Below are positions 1-6,865 of a stretch of DNA of 13,523 nucleotides, piece after piece (within the stretch, counting starts at the first letter, position 1; each line of letters starts with the position of its first letter). A program made the position numbers and the translations under genes. Under the pieces are notes generated by a model. That model was not told where the DNA came from and did no database searches. It worked only from the letters and a program-made list of their open reading frames with translations. The DNA comes from an uncultured Clostridia bacterium (GTDB lineage Bacteria > Bacillota > Clostridia > TANB77 > CAG-508). The DNA lies in assembly GCA_947589135.1 (NCBI GenBank), contig CANPZT010000029.1:1-13523 (forward strand), written 5' to 3'.

Positions 1-366
1 AATATGTAAATCATTAGAATACCTATCGAAATAGTAATGAGCAAGTCTATTTAATCTTTCATCACCAGCAGTTCTTTTTATTTCTTTTTCTGATAGTTCA
101 ATCATTCTTTTTAAATATTTTATATATTTTCTTTGTAATAATTTATTATCCAACATAGAAAGTAGAGGAGGGGTCATAGACATAGTAATTCGAAAATTGA
201 CACCTTCATCTACTAATTTTTGAAAATTAGTAAGTAATGGTATATATGTTTCTGAAATTGCTTCATACAACCAAGATTCTTCTAAATAATCATCACTTTC
301 TGGATGATGAATAAATGGAAGATGAGCATGAAGTATAAAACTTACATATCCTTTTTTTTGTTGCAT
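1..366 (-). CDS. GH57-family (DUF1957-type) 1,4-alpha-glucan branching enzyme, N-terminal part
   Basis: This gene is cut by the left edge; only the first 122 residues are visible. Translation of the minus strand from an ATG at 366-364 begins MQQKKGYVSFILHAHLPFIH and continues with WLYEAISETYIPLL at about residues 31-44 and ITMSMTPPLLSML at about 59-71. The HAHLPF start, the ETYxPLL segment and the T-P-x-L segment are the conserved N-terminus of the GH57 subfamily that includes archaeal and Thermus glycogen-branching enzymes, usually over 500 residues long. The start is supported by GGAGAAA a few bases upstream. The role inferred from the family is formation of alpha-1,6 branches in a cytoplasmic storage glucan. 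The DUF4912 gene just upstream on the same strand is a common companion of this subfamily, which strengthens the call. The catalytic residues lie outside the window, so activity cannot be judged. Confidence 0.85.
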   Translation of the reverse strand, partial: MQQKKGYVSFILHAHLPFIHHPESDDYLEESWLYEAISETYIPLLTNFQKLVDEGVNFRITMSMTPPLLSMLDNKLLQRKYIKYLKRMIELSEKEIKRTAGDERLNRLAHYYFDRYSNDLHI

Positions 367-415
367 TCTATTTCTCCTTTGTCAAAATTTTAATTTTGTT
401 TTTTATTATTAAAAG

Positions 416-454
416 TATCTGTTGAAATATTATTTAAAAACATTTCAACAGATA
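416..454 (-). other. Perfect 13-bp hairpin between the DUF4912 and GH57 genes
   Basis: TATCTGTTGAAAT at 416-428 is the exact reverse complement of ATTTCAACAGATA at 442-454, with a 13-base loop. On the minus strand only CTTTT follows the stem, so a strong intrinsic terminator is unlikely. It could be a weak attenuator or an RNA processing/stability element that sets the DUF4912:GH57 ratio. As a DNA palindrome it could also be an operator for a GH57 promoter. The symmetry is seen directly; the role is inference. Confidence 0.5.
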
Positions 455-471
455 TATTTGTAATAGATTTT

Positions 472-1533
472 TTATTTAAATTGTGAGGACGGACTAGAAG
501 AAGGATTAGAATTATTGTAAATTTCTTCTATGTTCTCATTTTGGTAAATTGCTTTATAAAAATCATAAATATCATAAAATTTTCCCATATTTTGAATAAA
601 TGAAAGGGTATTTATTGATTTTGAAGTTACTACATTTGTTTTTACGTTTCTAAAATAAATCATTTTTTGATTTGGATTAAATAAAATTTTATCATTTGGT
701 GATTCAATTTTATTTGAACTCGTTATATATATATAATCTACATTAATATCTTCATTTTTTTGTATAGGTCGTCTGCCAAGTTCAATTCTATAATTACATT
801 TGCTATCTGCTACATGCAAATACCAGCTATTTGCAAAATCGTTAATTTCTATTTCAAAATTATATCCTAAAGTATCATTATACACAATTAAAACTGGTTT
901 TGTTATTTCAAAAAAGTTTTTACCATATTGATTTTCATAATTTTCTCTATCCTTATCAGAAATATCCCAGTAAATAAATAAAGTAGTTGGTGTTTGGGCT
1001 AAAGTTTTTATAATAGTTTGGTTATATCTGTAAGGTAAATCATAATATTCTACAGTTTCTACTTTTTTAGTTTTAGCTACTTTTGTGGTAGTTCTCTTCT
1101 TAGTAGTAGTCTTTTTTGTATCTGCTTTCGTAGTAGAAACTTTTTTAGACGTAGCTTTTTTAGTATCTGCTTTAGCAGAAGAAGCTTTTTTAGCTGTAGT
1201 TTTTTTAGCATCTACTTTAGCAGAAGCATCTTTTTTAGACGTAGTTTTTTTAGTATTTGCTTTAGCAGAAGAAACTTTTTTAGCTGTAGTTTTTTTAGCA
1301 TCTACTTTTGCAGAAGAAACTTTTTTAGCCGTAGTTTTTTTAGCATCTACTTTTGCAGAAGAAGCTTTTTTAGACGTAGTTTTTTTTGCATTTGTTTTTG
1401 CAGTAGAAACTTTTTTAGTAGTATTTTTTTTGCTATCTGATTTAGTAGAAGTCTTTTTTGTTGCTGTAGTAGCTTTTTTTTCTTTTTTTATTTCATCTTT
1501 TAGTTCATTATTTTCTTTTGTTTTTCTTGGCAT
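472..1533 (-). CDS. DUF4912 protein with lysine-rich tandem-repeat N-terminal tail
   Basis: This protein of 353 residues has two parts. Residues 1-155 are a highly basic, low-complexity tail built mostly from K, A, T and S. About residues 35-150 form a tandem array with a 15-residue period (units such as KKTTAKKVSSAKVDA). Residues 160-260 match DUF4912, with YYDLPYRYNQTIIKTLAQ followed by TLFIYWDIS and YRIELGR. The C-terminus (about 300-353) is low complexity and Ser/Asn rich. There is no signal peptide or membrane segment. The start is fixed by GGAGG about 8 bases upstream of the ATG at 1533. DUF4912 has no established activity; it is recurrently encoded next to GH57 branching enzymes, as here. 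The tail resembles histone-H1/AlgP-like basic repeats and could bind polyanions, but this is inference. The domain call is firm, the function unknown. Confidence 0.85.
   Translation of the reverse strand: MPRKTKENNELKDEIKKEKKATTATKKTSTKSDSKKNTTKKVSTAKTNAKKTTSKKASSAKVDAKKTTAKKVSSAKVDAKKTTAKKVSSAKANTKKTTSKKDASAKVDAKKTTAKKASSAKADTKKATSKKVSTTKADTKKTTTKKRTTTKVAKTKKVETVEYYDLPYRYNQTIIKTLAQTPTTLFIYWDISDKDRENYENQYGKNFFEITKPVLIVYNDTLGYNFEIEINDFANSWYLHVADSKCNYRIELGRRPIQKNEDINVDYIYITSSNKIESPNDKILFNPNQKMIYFRNVKTNVVTSKSINTLSFIQNMGKFYDIYDFYKAIYQNENIEEIYNNSNPSSSPSSQFK
1084..1431 (-). repeat. 45-bp coding tandem repeats (about 7-8 units) in the DUF4912 gene
   Basis: A repeat with a 45-base period encodes the 15-residue Lys/Ala/Thr/Ser unit. 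Six units are nearly regular (for example AKVDA or AKADT endings followed by KKTTxKK), and the flanking units are degenerate. The units differ by point changes, so the array is not freshly amplified. Copy number may vary between strains. Confidence 0.85.
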
Positions 1534-1573
1534 TTAATTTCCTCCTATGTAATCTCTTATATTCTTTTTATAT

Positions 1574-1600
1574 ATTATACTAAAAAACAAACTATTTCAA
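1574..1600 (-). promoter_or_regulatory. Candidate sigma-A promoter for the DUF4912-GH57 genes
   Basis: Read on the minus strand, TTGAAA (1600-1595) and TATAAT (1579-1574) are separated by 15 bases, shorter than the preferred 17. They lie about 40 bases upstream of the DUF4912 start codon. The short spacer lowers confidence. Confidence 0.4.
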
Positions 1601-1658
1601 GTAAAAAAGACAAATTTTATAAAATATATTAAAGTTTATTTTCGACCACTTATCCTAA

Positions 1659-1687
1659 TTGAAAAATCAAGGAATAAAATATATAAT
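1659..1687 (+). promoter_or_regulatory. Sigma-A promoter of accD, with a palindrome on the -35
   Basis: TTGAAA (1659-1664), a 17-base spacer and TATAAT (1682-1687) form a near-consensus promoter. It ends about 18 bases before the accD ribosome binding site. The -35 lies inside the inverted repeat TTGA-AAAA-TCAA (1659-1670). This could be a repressor site for lipid-synthesis control; FabT-type boxes have a similar TTGA/TCAA symmetry but a different spacing. The regulator is not identifiable here. Confidence 0.65.
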
Positions 1688-1716
1688 GTGAAAATACAAA
1701 GAAAGGAGGAAAGACA

Positions 1717-2568
1717 TTGGTTATAGAAAAAATAAGAAAAATGAATACAGAAGAAACCATAAAGAAGAAAAATGAAAAAGCATCAGATATGATGATAGGA
1801 AAATGGGTAAAATGTGATGAATGTAAAGAAATAATATATAAAGAAGAACTATACAAAAATTTAAGTGTATGTCCAAATTGTGGAAAACATTTTAGATTAT
1901 CTGCAAGAAGAAGAATAAAACAAATAGCAGATGAAGGAACATTTAAAATAATTGGAAAAGAAGTTACAACGGAGAACCCCTTAGAGTTTGAAGGATATTT
2001 AAAAAAAGTAGAAGCATTAAGAGAAAAAACTAAGATAGAAGAAGCTGTTACTTGTGGAATATGTGAAATTGAAGGGAATAGAGTAGTTTTAGGAGTAATG
2101 GATAGCAATTTCTTGATGGGAAGTATGGGGTCAGCAGTAGGAGAAAAAATTACATTAAGTATTGAAACTGCAATTCAAGAAAAATTACCATTTATAATGT
2201 TTTGTGTATCTGGTGGTGCTAGAATGCAAGAAGGGATTATCTCTTTAATGCAAATGGCAAAAACATCAAGTGCTATTGCAAGACTACATCAAGAAGGATT
2301 ATTATACATATCTATTTTAACAGATCCAACAACAGGAGGAGTAACAGCAAGTTTCGCAAGTTTAGGTGACATTGTTTTAGCAGAACCAAAAGCTTTAATA
2401 GGATTTGCAGGACCAAGAGTGATAGAACAGACAATTAAACAAAAATTACCAGAAGGATTCCAAAGTTCAGAATTCTTATTAGAACATGGATTTATTGATA
2501 AAATAGTTGAAAGAAAAGATATGAAATCTACAATTGCAAAACTAATAAAATTGCATGAGAAAAAGTAG
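1717..2568 (+). CDS. accD: Acetyl-CoA carboxylase carboxyltransferase beta subunit
   Basis: AccD pairs with AccA to transfer the carboxyl group from biotin on AccB to acetyl-CoA, giving malonyl-CoA for cytoplasmic fatty-acid synthesis. The protein has 283 residues, normal for the family. It begins with a four-cysteine zinc ribbon (C33, C36, C52, C55). The crotonase-fold carboxyltransferase core follows, with SGGARMQEG at 165-173, PTTGGVTASFA at 204-214 and GFAGPRVIEQT at 229-239. Translation probably starts at the TTG at 1717, because GGAGG at 1705-1709 is 7 bases upstream. The first ATG (1741) is too far from any ribosome binding site. accA follows 74 bases downstream on the same strand, then fabI, so the three likely form one lipid-synthesis transcription unit. 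accB and accC are not in the window. Confidence 0.96.
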   Translation: MVIEKIRKMNTEETIKKKNEKASDMMIGKWVKCDECKEIIYKEELYKNLSVCPNCGKHFRLSARRRIKQIADEGTFKIIGKEVTTENPLEFEGYLKKVEALREKTKIEEAVTCGICEIEGNRVVLGVMDSNFLMGSMGSAVGEKITLSIETAIQEKLPFIMFCVSGGARMQEGIISLMQMAKTSSAIARLHQEGLLYISILTDPTTGGVTASFASLGDIVLAEPKALIGFAGPRVIEQTIKQKLPEGFQSSEFLLEHGFIDKIVERKDMKSTIAKLIKLHEKK

Positions 2569-2642
2569 AAATGCCTTAAAGAAATTTTTAAACTTTTAAA
2601 TTATATTAAAAATATTTATACAAAAATAAAAAGGAGGACAAA

Positions 2643-3431
2643 ATGAACACAATAACTGCATGGGATAGAGTAGAGTTAGCAAGAAAATTAGAAAGACCTA
2701 AAGCAATTGATTACATTAATGCTATTTTTGAAGATTTTATAGAATTACATGGTGACAGAAATTTTGCAGATGATAAATCTATTGTTGGAGGGATAGCGAC
2801 TCTAAACAAAAATCCGGTAACAGTAATAGGAGAGCAAAAGGGTAGGAATATGAAAGAAAACATGGAAAGAAATTTTGGAATGCCAAACCCAGAAGGATAC
2901 AGAAAAGCTCTAAGGCTTATGAAACAAGCAGAGAAATTTCGAAGACCAATTATAACTTTTATAGATACACCAGGAGCATATCCTGGAATGGGAGCAGAAG
3001 AAAGAGGACAAGGAGAAGCAATTGCAAGAAATATAATGGAGATGTCAACATTGAAAGTTCCTATAATTTGTATTGTCATAGGAGAAGGTTCAAGTGGAGG
3101 AGCTTTAGCAATAGCAGTAGGAGATAAAATTGTAATGTTAGAAAATGCAGTTTATTCTATTCTTTCACCAGAAGGATTTGCGAGTATATTATATAAAGAT
3201 GCAAGTAAGGCGAAGGAAGCTGCAGAAAATATGAAAATAACAGCACAGGATTTAAAAAGATTAGAAGTAATTGATAAAATTATAAAAGAGCCAACTAATG
3301 GAGCTGAAAATGAATTTGAAACAATTGCTGAAAAAATAAAAAGATATTTAGTGAAAACAATCAAAGAATTAAATAAAATTCCAATAGAAGAACTAATTCA
3401 AAAAAGATATGAAAAATTTAGAAAATTTTAG
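2643..3431 (+). CDS. accA: Acetyl-CoA carboxylase carboxyltransferase alpha subunit
   Basis: AccA forms the acetyl-CoA carboxyltransferase with AccD. The 262-residue protein carries FIDTPGAYPG (106-115), GEGSSGGALAI (147-157) and YSILSPEGFASIL (171-183), the classic alpha-subunit motifs of the carboxyltransferase active site and oxyanion holes. It is shorter than the roughly 320-residue E. coli AccA because it lacks most of the N-terminal helical extension; it opens directly with WDRVELARKLERP. AAGGAGG at 2631-2637 sits 5 bases upstream of the ATG. It lies between accD and fabI in the same orientation. Confidence 0.96.
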   Translation: MNTITAWDRVELARKLERPKAIDYINAIFEDFIELHGDRNFADDKSIVGGIATLNKNPVTVIGEQKGRNMKENMERNFGMPNPEGYRKALRLMKQAEKFRRPIITFIDTPGAYPGMGAEERGQGEAIARNIMEMSTLKVPIICIVIGEGSSGGALAIAVGDKIVMLENAVYSILSPEGFASILYKDASKAKEAAENMKITAQDLKRLEVIDKIIKEPTNGAENEFETIAEKIKRYLVKTIKELNKIPIEELIQKRYEKFRKF

Positions 3432-3452
3432 AATAATAATAAATTAAAAAAT

Positions 3453-3491
3453 ATTACTAAAACTTAAAATATAAATTGTATAATTAGTAAT
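3453..3491. other. 8-bp inverted repeat in the accA-fabI spacer, overlapping a TATAAT
   Basis: ATTACTAA (3453-3460) and TTAGTAAT (3484-3491) are perfect reverse complements 23 bases apart. TATAAT at 3479-3484 abuts the right arm, but no good -35 is present. This could be an operator for an internal fabI promoter, or chance in AT-rich sequence. Confidence 0.3.
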
Positions 3492-3530
3492 TAAAAATAA
3501 TTTATTTATAATTGAGAAGGAGGATAAAAA

Positions 3531-4301
3531 ATGATTTTAAAAGGAAAAAAAGTATTAATTATGGGAGTCAGAAATAAATGGAGTATTGCATGGGGAGCAG
3601 CACAATCTGCTTACAAACAAGGAGCAGAAGTAATATGTACATGTACAGAAGATAGTATAGAAAAAGTAAATTCATTATTGGAAGAAATGCCAGGAGCAAA
3701 AGCTTATGTATGCGGAGATGTTAGCATAGACGAAGAAATAGACAAATGTTTAGACGAAATCAAAAAACAACATGGAAAAATAGATGGTATATTACATGCA
3801 ATTGCACATGCTAATACAGAAGATTTAAGAAATGATTATATATATACTTCAAGAAATGGATATGCTCATGCACAAGATGTAAGTTGCTATTCCTTAGTAG
3901 CAATTACAAGAAAAGCAATAGAAAAAGAAATGTTAAATGAAGGAGCAAGCATTGTTGCATATACTTATTATGGATCAGAAAAAGTAATAGAAGGATATAA
4001 TGTAATGGGAGTTGCAAAAGCAGCATTAGAAGCAAGCATTAAATATCTATCTAAAGATATTGGAAAAAATGGATATAGAATTAATGGAATATCAGCAGGA
4101 CCAATAAAAACACTATCAGCTAAAGGAATCAAAGATTTTGGTTCTATTTTAGATGTAGTTGAAGAAAGATCACCATTACATAGAAATGTAACAATAGAGC
4201 AAGTAGGAGATGCAACAGCATTTTTATTTAGTAATATGTCAAGTGCAATAACGGGAGAAATTATACATGTAGATAATGGTTTTTCTGTTGTAGGTGTTTA
4301 A
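3531..4301 (+). CDS. fabI: Enoyl-[acyl-carrier-protein] reductase (NADH), FabI type
   Basis: FabI catalyses the last reduction of each fatty-acid elongation cycle, converting trans-2-enoyl-ACP to acyl-ACP. The 256-residue protein has the FabI variant of the short-chain dehydrogenase fold. GVRNKWSIAWG (12-22) is the cofactor loop. Y146, Y156 and K163 reproduce the catalytic Tyr-X6-Lys arrangement at the same numbering as E. coli FabI. GPIKTLSAKGI (190-200) is the substrate-binding loop, followed by F203. The residue aligned with E. coli G93 is alanine (HAIAHAN, 89-95), as in several Gram-positive FabI proteins, so this is not read as an acquired resistance change. GAAGGAGG precedes the ATG. 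Its stop is 5 bases from the stop of the convergent DUF368 gene, with no terminator between them. Confidence 0.95.
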   Translation: MILKGKKVLIMGVRNKWSIAWGAAQSAYKQGAEVICTCTEDSIEKVNSLLEEMPGAKAYVCGDVSIDEEIDKCLDEIKKQHGKIDGILHAIAHANTEDLRNDYIYTSRNGYAHAQDVSCYSLVAITRKAIEKEMLNEGASIVAYTYYGSEKVIEGYNVMGVAKAALEASIKYLSKDIGKNGYRINGISAGPIKTLSAKGIKDFGSILDVVEERSPLHRNVTIEQVGDATAFLFSNMSSAITGEIIHVDNGFSVVGV

Positions 4302-4306
4302 ATATA

Positions 4307-5086
4307 TTATTTTATCAATGTAAATCCAAGACTAACACACAGAATGAAAATTAATAAATCAAATCCAAAATTCATTTCTGGAATTAGTACAAAAACAGAA
4401 CCAAGAGTAAAACCAATAATTGTATAAAAAGTTTGAGCATAATAATTATTTAATAAAAATCTAGTCAATTTCATAAAAACTAAACTACCTAGCATAATTC
4501 CAATACCAATAGGAATTAAAATAGGAAAGTATAAAGATGAAATTGATGATAAGTAAATTGGATAAATTCCAAAAAGCATTAAAATGATAGTACTACTAAC
4601 ACCTGGTACAATTATTCCAACAGACATAACAAATCCTGCAAAAAACAAATAAAAAATACTAATATTAGTATGATTTGAAATTGATAAGTGATTTTCTAGA
4701 AAAACAGAAAAAATACCTATTAGAAAAGCAAATATAGTATATAAAAAATAATGTGTTTTAAATGTGTGTTTTTGATTTACTTCTTTTATTAAAGATGGAA
4801 TACTAGCTAGAATAAGTCCAATAAATAATGCTTTTGTTTGAATAGGAAACCTAAATAAAACATAATTAAGAATATTACTAAAAGCAAGAACTCCAATTAA
4901 AGCTCCAATAAATATAGGAAAAAGAAATTTTAGATTTTCTTTAGGGGATTTAAAAAAATCTAATACACTATTTAAAAGCTTTTCATAGATACCAAAAACA
5001 ACACAAAGTACTCCACTGCTAATTCCTGGAAGTATAGCACCAGAACCAATGCAAATACCTTTAAAAATATTTGATAAAATATTCAC
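4307..5086 (-). CDS. DUF368 membrane protein, polyprenyl-phosphate transporter (PopT-like)
   Basis: This is a 259-residue multi-span membrane protein. The DUF368 signature appears twice: PGISSG at 20-25 followed by FGIYEKLL, and PGVSST at 161-166 followed by FGIYPIYL. This reflects the internal repeat (inverted-topology pseudo-symmetry) of the family. DUF368 proteins have been shown in other bacteria to recycle undecaprenyl phosphate across the cytoplasmic membrane, together with DedA-type UptA, in support of cell-wall synthesis. That role is inferred here by family membership. The start is a GTG at 5086-5084, chosen because AAGGAG (5100-5095) lies 8 bases upstream. The gene is convergent with fabI and divergent from the sigma-K gene. 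A terminator-like hairpin lies in its upstream region. Confidence 0.88.
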   Translation of the reverse strand: MNILSNIFKGICIGSGAILPGISSGVLCVVFGIYEKLLNSVLDFFKSPKENLKFLFPIFIGALIGVLAFSNILNYVLFRFPIQTKALFIGLILASIPSLIKEVNQKHTFKTHYFLYTIFAFLIGIFSVFLENHLSISNHTNISIFYLFFAGFVMSVGIIVPGVSSTIILMLFGIYPIYLSSISSLYFPILIPIGIGIMLGSLVFMKLTRFLLNNYYAQTFYTIIGFTLGSVFVLIPEMNFGFDLLIFILCVSLGFTLIK

Positions 5087-5145
5087 AATTAATACTCCTT
5101 ATTAACTTAAATAATAAATTATTATTATTTATATGTAAAAATAAT

Positions 5146-5199
5146 AAAAAAAGACCAAAAATGAGATGAGGGATAGTCCTTATTTATTTCATTTTAGTC
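5146..5199 (-). terminator. Hairpin plus T7 on the minus strand, upstream of the DUF368 gene
   Basis: Read on the minus strand, GACTAAAATGA (5199-5189) pairs with TCATTTTTGGTC (5164-5153) with one bulge and a G-U pair. A small GGA/TCC hairpin sits at the tip, and seven T residues (5152-5146) follow. The plus strand has no comparable T-run after the stem. The hairpin lies about 60 bases before the DUF368 start. It would stop a minus-strand transcript arising in the sigma-K promoter region, or act as an attenuator in the DUF368 leader. Confidence 0.5.
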
Positions 5200-5242
5200 A
5201 AAAAATATTTTGAAAGGGTCATGCACTTTTCATTTTTTCAGA

Positions 5243-5250
5243 CATATAAT
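5243..5250 (+). promoter_or_regulatory. Possible -10 element of the sigma-K gene
   Basis: CATATAAT lies about 20 bases upstream of the ribosome binding site of the sigma-K gene. It differs by one base from CATACAAT of sigma-E-type promoters, the expected regulator, and also contains a sigma-A TATAAT. No convincing -35 of either class is visible (the nearest candidate is GTCATGC at 5219-5225), so the class is unresolved. Confidence 0.3.
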
Positions 5251-5280
5251 TCGTTATAGAGAAAAAATGGAGGTGCATAT

Positions 5281-5992
5281 ATGTTTACAGCACTTTGTAT
5301 GAGTGGAATACTGGGATTTATAGAATTTTTAAAATCAGCAGTATTTGTTGTACGGATATATTCAGGGAAGCAATTTATTTCCAGAACCTTTGTCATCAGA
5401 AGAAGAAAAGAAATGTTTAGAGCAAATGGCAAAAGGTGATGATGAAGCAAGAAATATTTTGATAGAGAGAAACTTAAGATTAGTAGCACATGTGGCAAAA
5501 AAATATAGTACAGCAAAAGTGGAACAAGAAGATTTAATTTCAATAGGTACAATAGGTCTAATTAAAGGAATAAATAGTTATAATATAGAAAAAGGAGCAA
5601 GGTTATCCACATATGTGTCAAGATGCATTGATAATGAAATATTAATGCATTTGAGAGCTACAAAAAAAATAGGTGCAGAAGTATATTTAAATGAACCAAT
5701 CGGAAAAGATAAAGATGATAATATTGTTACACTTCAAGAGGTATTAGAAAATAATGAAAGAAACATTGAAGATGAAGTTGATATTAAGATGAAGGTAAAA
5801 TTACTTTATGAAAAAATGAAAGTTGTTTTAAAAGATAGAGAAAAAACAATACTTGAATTACGTTTTGGATTAGGAGGACATAAACCTAAAACACAAAATG
5901 AAATAGCAGAAATGATGGGGATTTCACGTTCATATGTATCTAGAATCGAAACAAAAGCAATTGGAAAATTAGCTAAAGAAATTGAAGAATAA
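5281..5992 (+). pseudogene. sigK: Sporulation sigma factor sigma-K with pro-sequence, frame broken near the pro/mature boundary
   Basis: Sigma-K directs late mother-cell transcription during sporulation. It is normally made as pro-sigma-K and activated by membrane cleavage. The first frame starts at the ATG at 5281 behind an excellent GGAGG (5269-5273) and encodes a hydrophobic pro-sequence, MFTALCMSGILGFIEFLKSA. It then runs out of frame to a stop. The mature part is in the +1 frame, open from 5333 and ending at 5992. It has the PEPLSSEEEKK start, region 2 (NLRLVAHVAKKY, EDLISIGTIGLIKGI, YVSRCIDNEILMHLRA) and region 4 (LELRFGL, EIAEMMGISRSYVSRIE). Removing one base restores about 236 residues, close to B. 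subtilis sigma-K (about 240). The only starts for the mature frame alone are TTG codons at 5345 and 5348 without a ribosome binding site. Sequencing error, real inactivation and translational frameshifting are all possible. Confidence 0.88.
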
Positions 5993-6054
5993 TAATTATT
6001 ATACTGTATATATCAATAAATAGTAAAATAGTATCAGAAAAATTATAAAAATAA

Positions 6055-6083
6055 TTGACAAGAAAATTGATTAAACATATAAT
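6055..6083 (+). promoter_or_regulatory. Consensus sigma-A promoter of the TIGR00266 gene
   Basis: TTGACA (6055-6060), a 17-base spacer and TATAAT (6078-6083) match both consensus hexamers perfectly. The start codon at 6127 follows a GGAG-containing ribosome binding site. The gene should be strongly and constitutively expressed, independently of sigma-K. Confidence 0.85.
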
Positions 6084-6126
6084 GATACATATAAAGTAAT
6101 AAAAAATATAAAAAAGGAGAAAAGAT

Positions 6127-6808
6127 ATGGAGTACAAAATAATAGGTCAAACAGTACCAGTAGTAGAGTTAAAATTAAATGCAGGAGAAACAGTATATAC
6201 ACAATCAGGAGGAATGGCATATCAGAGTGAAGGAATTGAAATGAAAACAAATGCTAAAGGCGGAATAATGCAAGGTATAAGTAGAGCATTTTCAGGAGTC
6301 ACTTTTCGTTGCTAACTATACAGCACAAAGAGAAGGAGCAATAGTTGCTTTTGCATCAACAGTTCCAGGAAATATTGTTCCAGTAGATTTATCACAAATG
6401 CCACAAGGACTTATAATGCAAAAGGGAGCCTTCTTATGTGCACAAGATAGTATAGAAACAAGTATTGCGTTTTCTAAAAAAATTAGTACAGGATTTTTTG
6501 GAGGAGAAGGATTTATTCTTCAAAAGGCACAAGGAAATGGAAAATTATTTTTAGAAGTTGACGGAGATACAATACAGAAAGAATTGGGAGCAGGGGAAGT
6601 CTTAAAAGTAGATACAGGAAATGTTGTTGCATTTGAGCCATCAGTTTCATATGAAATTGAGATGGTAAAAGGATTAGGAAACATCTTTTTAGGAGGAGAA
6701 GGATTATTTTTAACAAGATTAGTAGGTCCAGGAAAAGTTGTTTTACAATCACAAAATTTTAAAGATTTTGCAGGTAGAATAATACCATATATACCAAATA
6801 AAAATTAA
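6127..6808 (+). pseudogene. TIGR00266 / AIM24-family protein, interrupted by a frameshift
   Basis: The first frame (6127-6315) gives the family N-terminus: EYKIIGQTVPVVELKLNAGE, then YTQSGGMAYQSEGIEM and GGIMQGISRAFSG, ending at a stop after TFRC. The continuation is in the +1 frame. VANYTAQREGAIVAFASTVP starts at about 6309, followed by MQKGAFLCAQ, FFGGEGFILQK, DTGNVVAFE, GGEGLFLTRLVGPGKV and FAGRIIPYIP, ending at 6808. The family usually reads SGESLFxA at the break. Here GGAGTCACTTTTC would give that if two bases (GA) were restored, or nearly so if one base were skipped. The rejoined length of about 226 residues is normal. Function is not established; these are cytoplasmic beta-rich proteins related to mitochondrial AIM24. 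The intact promoter and conserved sequence on both sides suggest either a sequencing error or very recent damage. Confidence 0.85.
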
Positions 6809-6865
6809 AATAAATATACTTAAATAGATAATTTATAATAACTAATGAATTTTGAAATATAAGAG

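Noticed and set aside
1084..1431. Possible CRISPR-like regular repeat array
   Set aside because: The repeats are contiguous 45-base units with no spacers, fully in frame and coding for the Lys-rich tail.
1085..1537. Long plus-strand reading frame rich in Val/Leu/Phe
   Set aside because: It is the mirror image of the Lys/Ala/Thr repeat in the DUF4912 gene and has no ribosome binding site or family resemblance.
3795..3815. Alanine at the position of E. coli FabI G93 as an acquired inhibitor-resistance change
   Set aside because: Alanine at this place is native to several Gram-positive FabI proteins, so it is not evidence of selection.
5281..5992. Sigma-K interrupted by a skin-type prophage element
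   Set aside because: Mature sigma-K sequence continues within a few bases of the break; there is no inserted DNA or recombinase gene.
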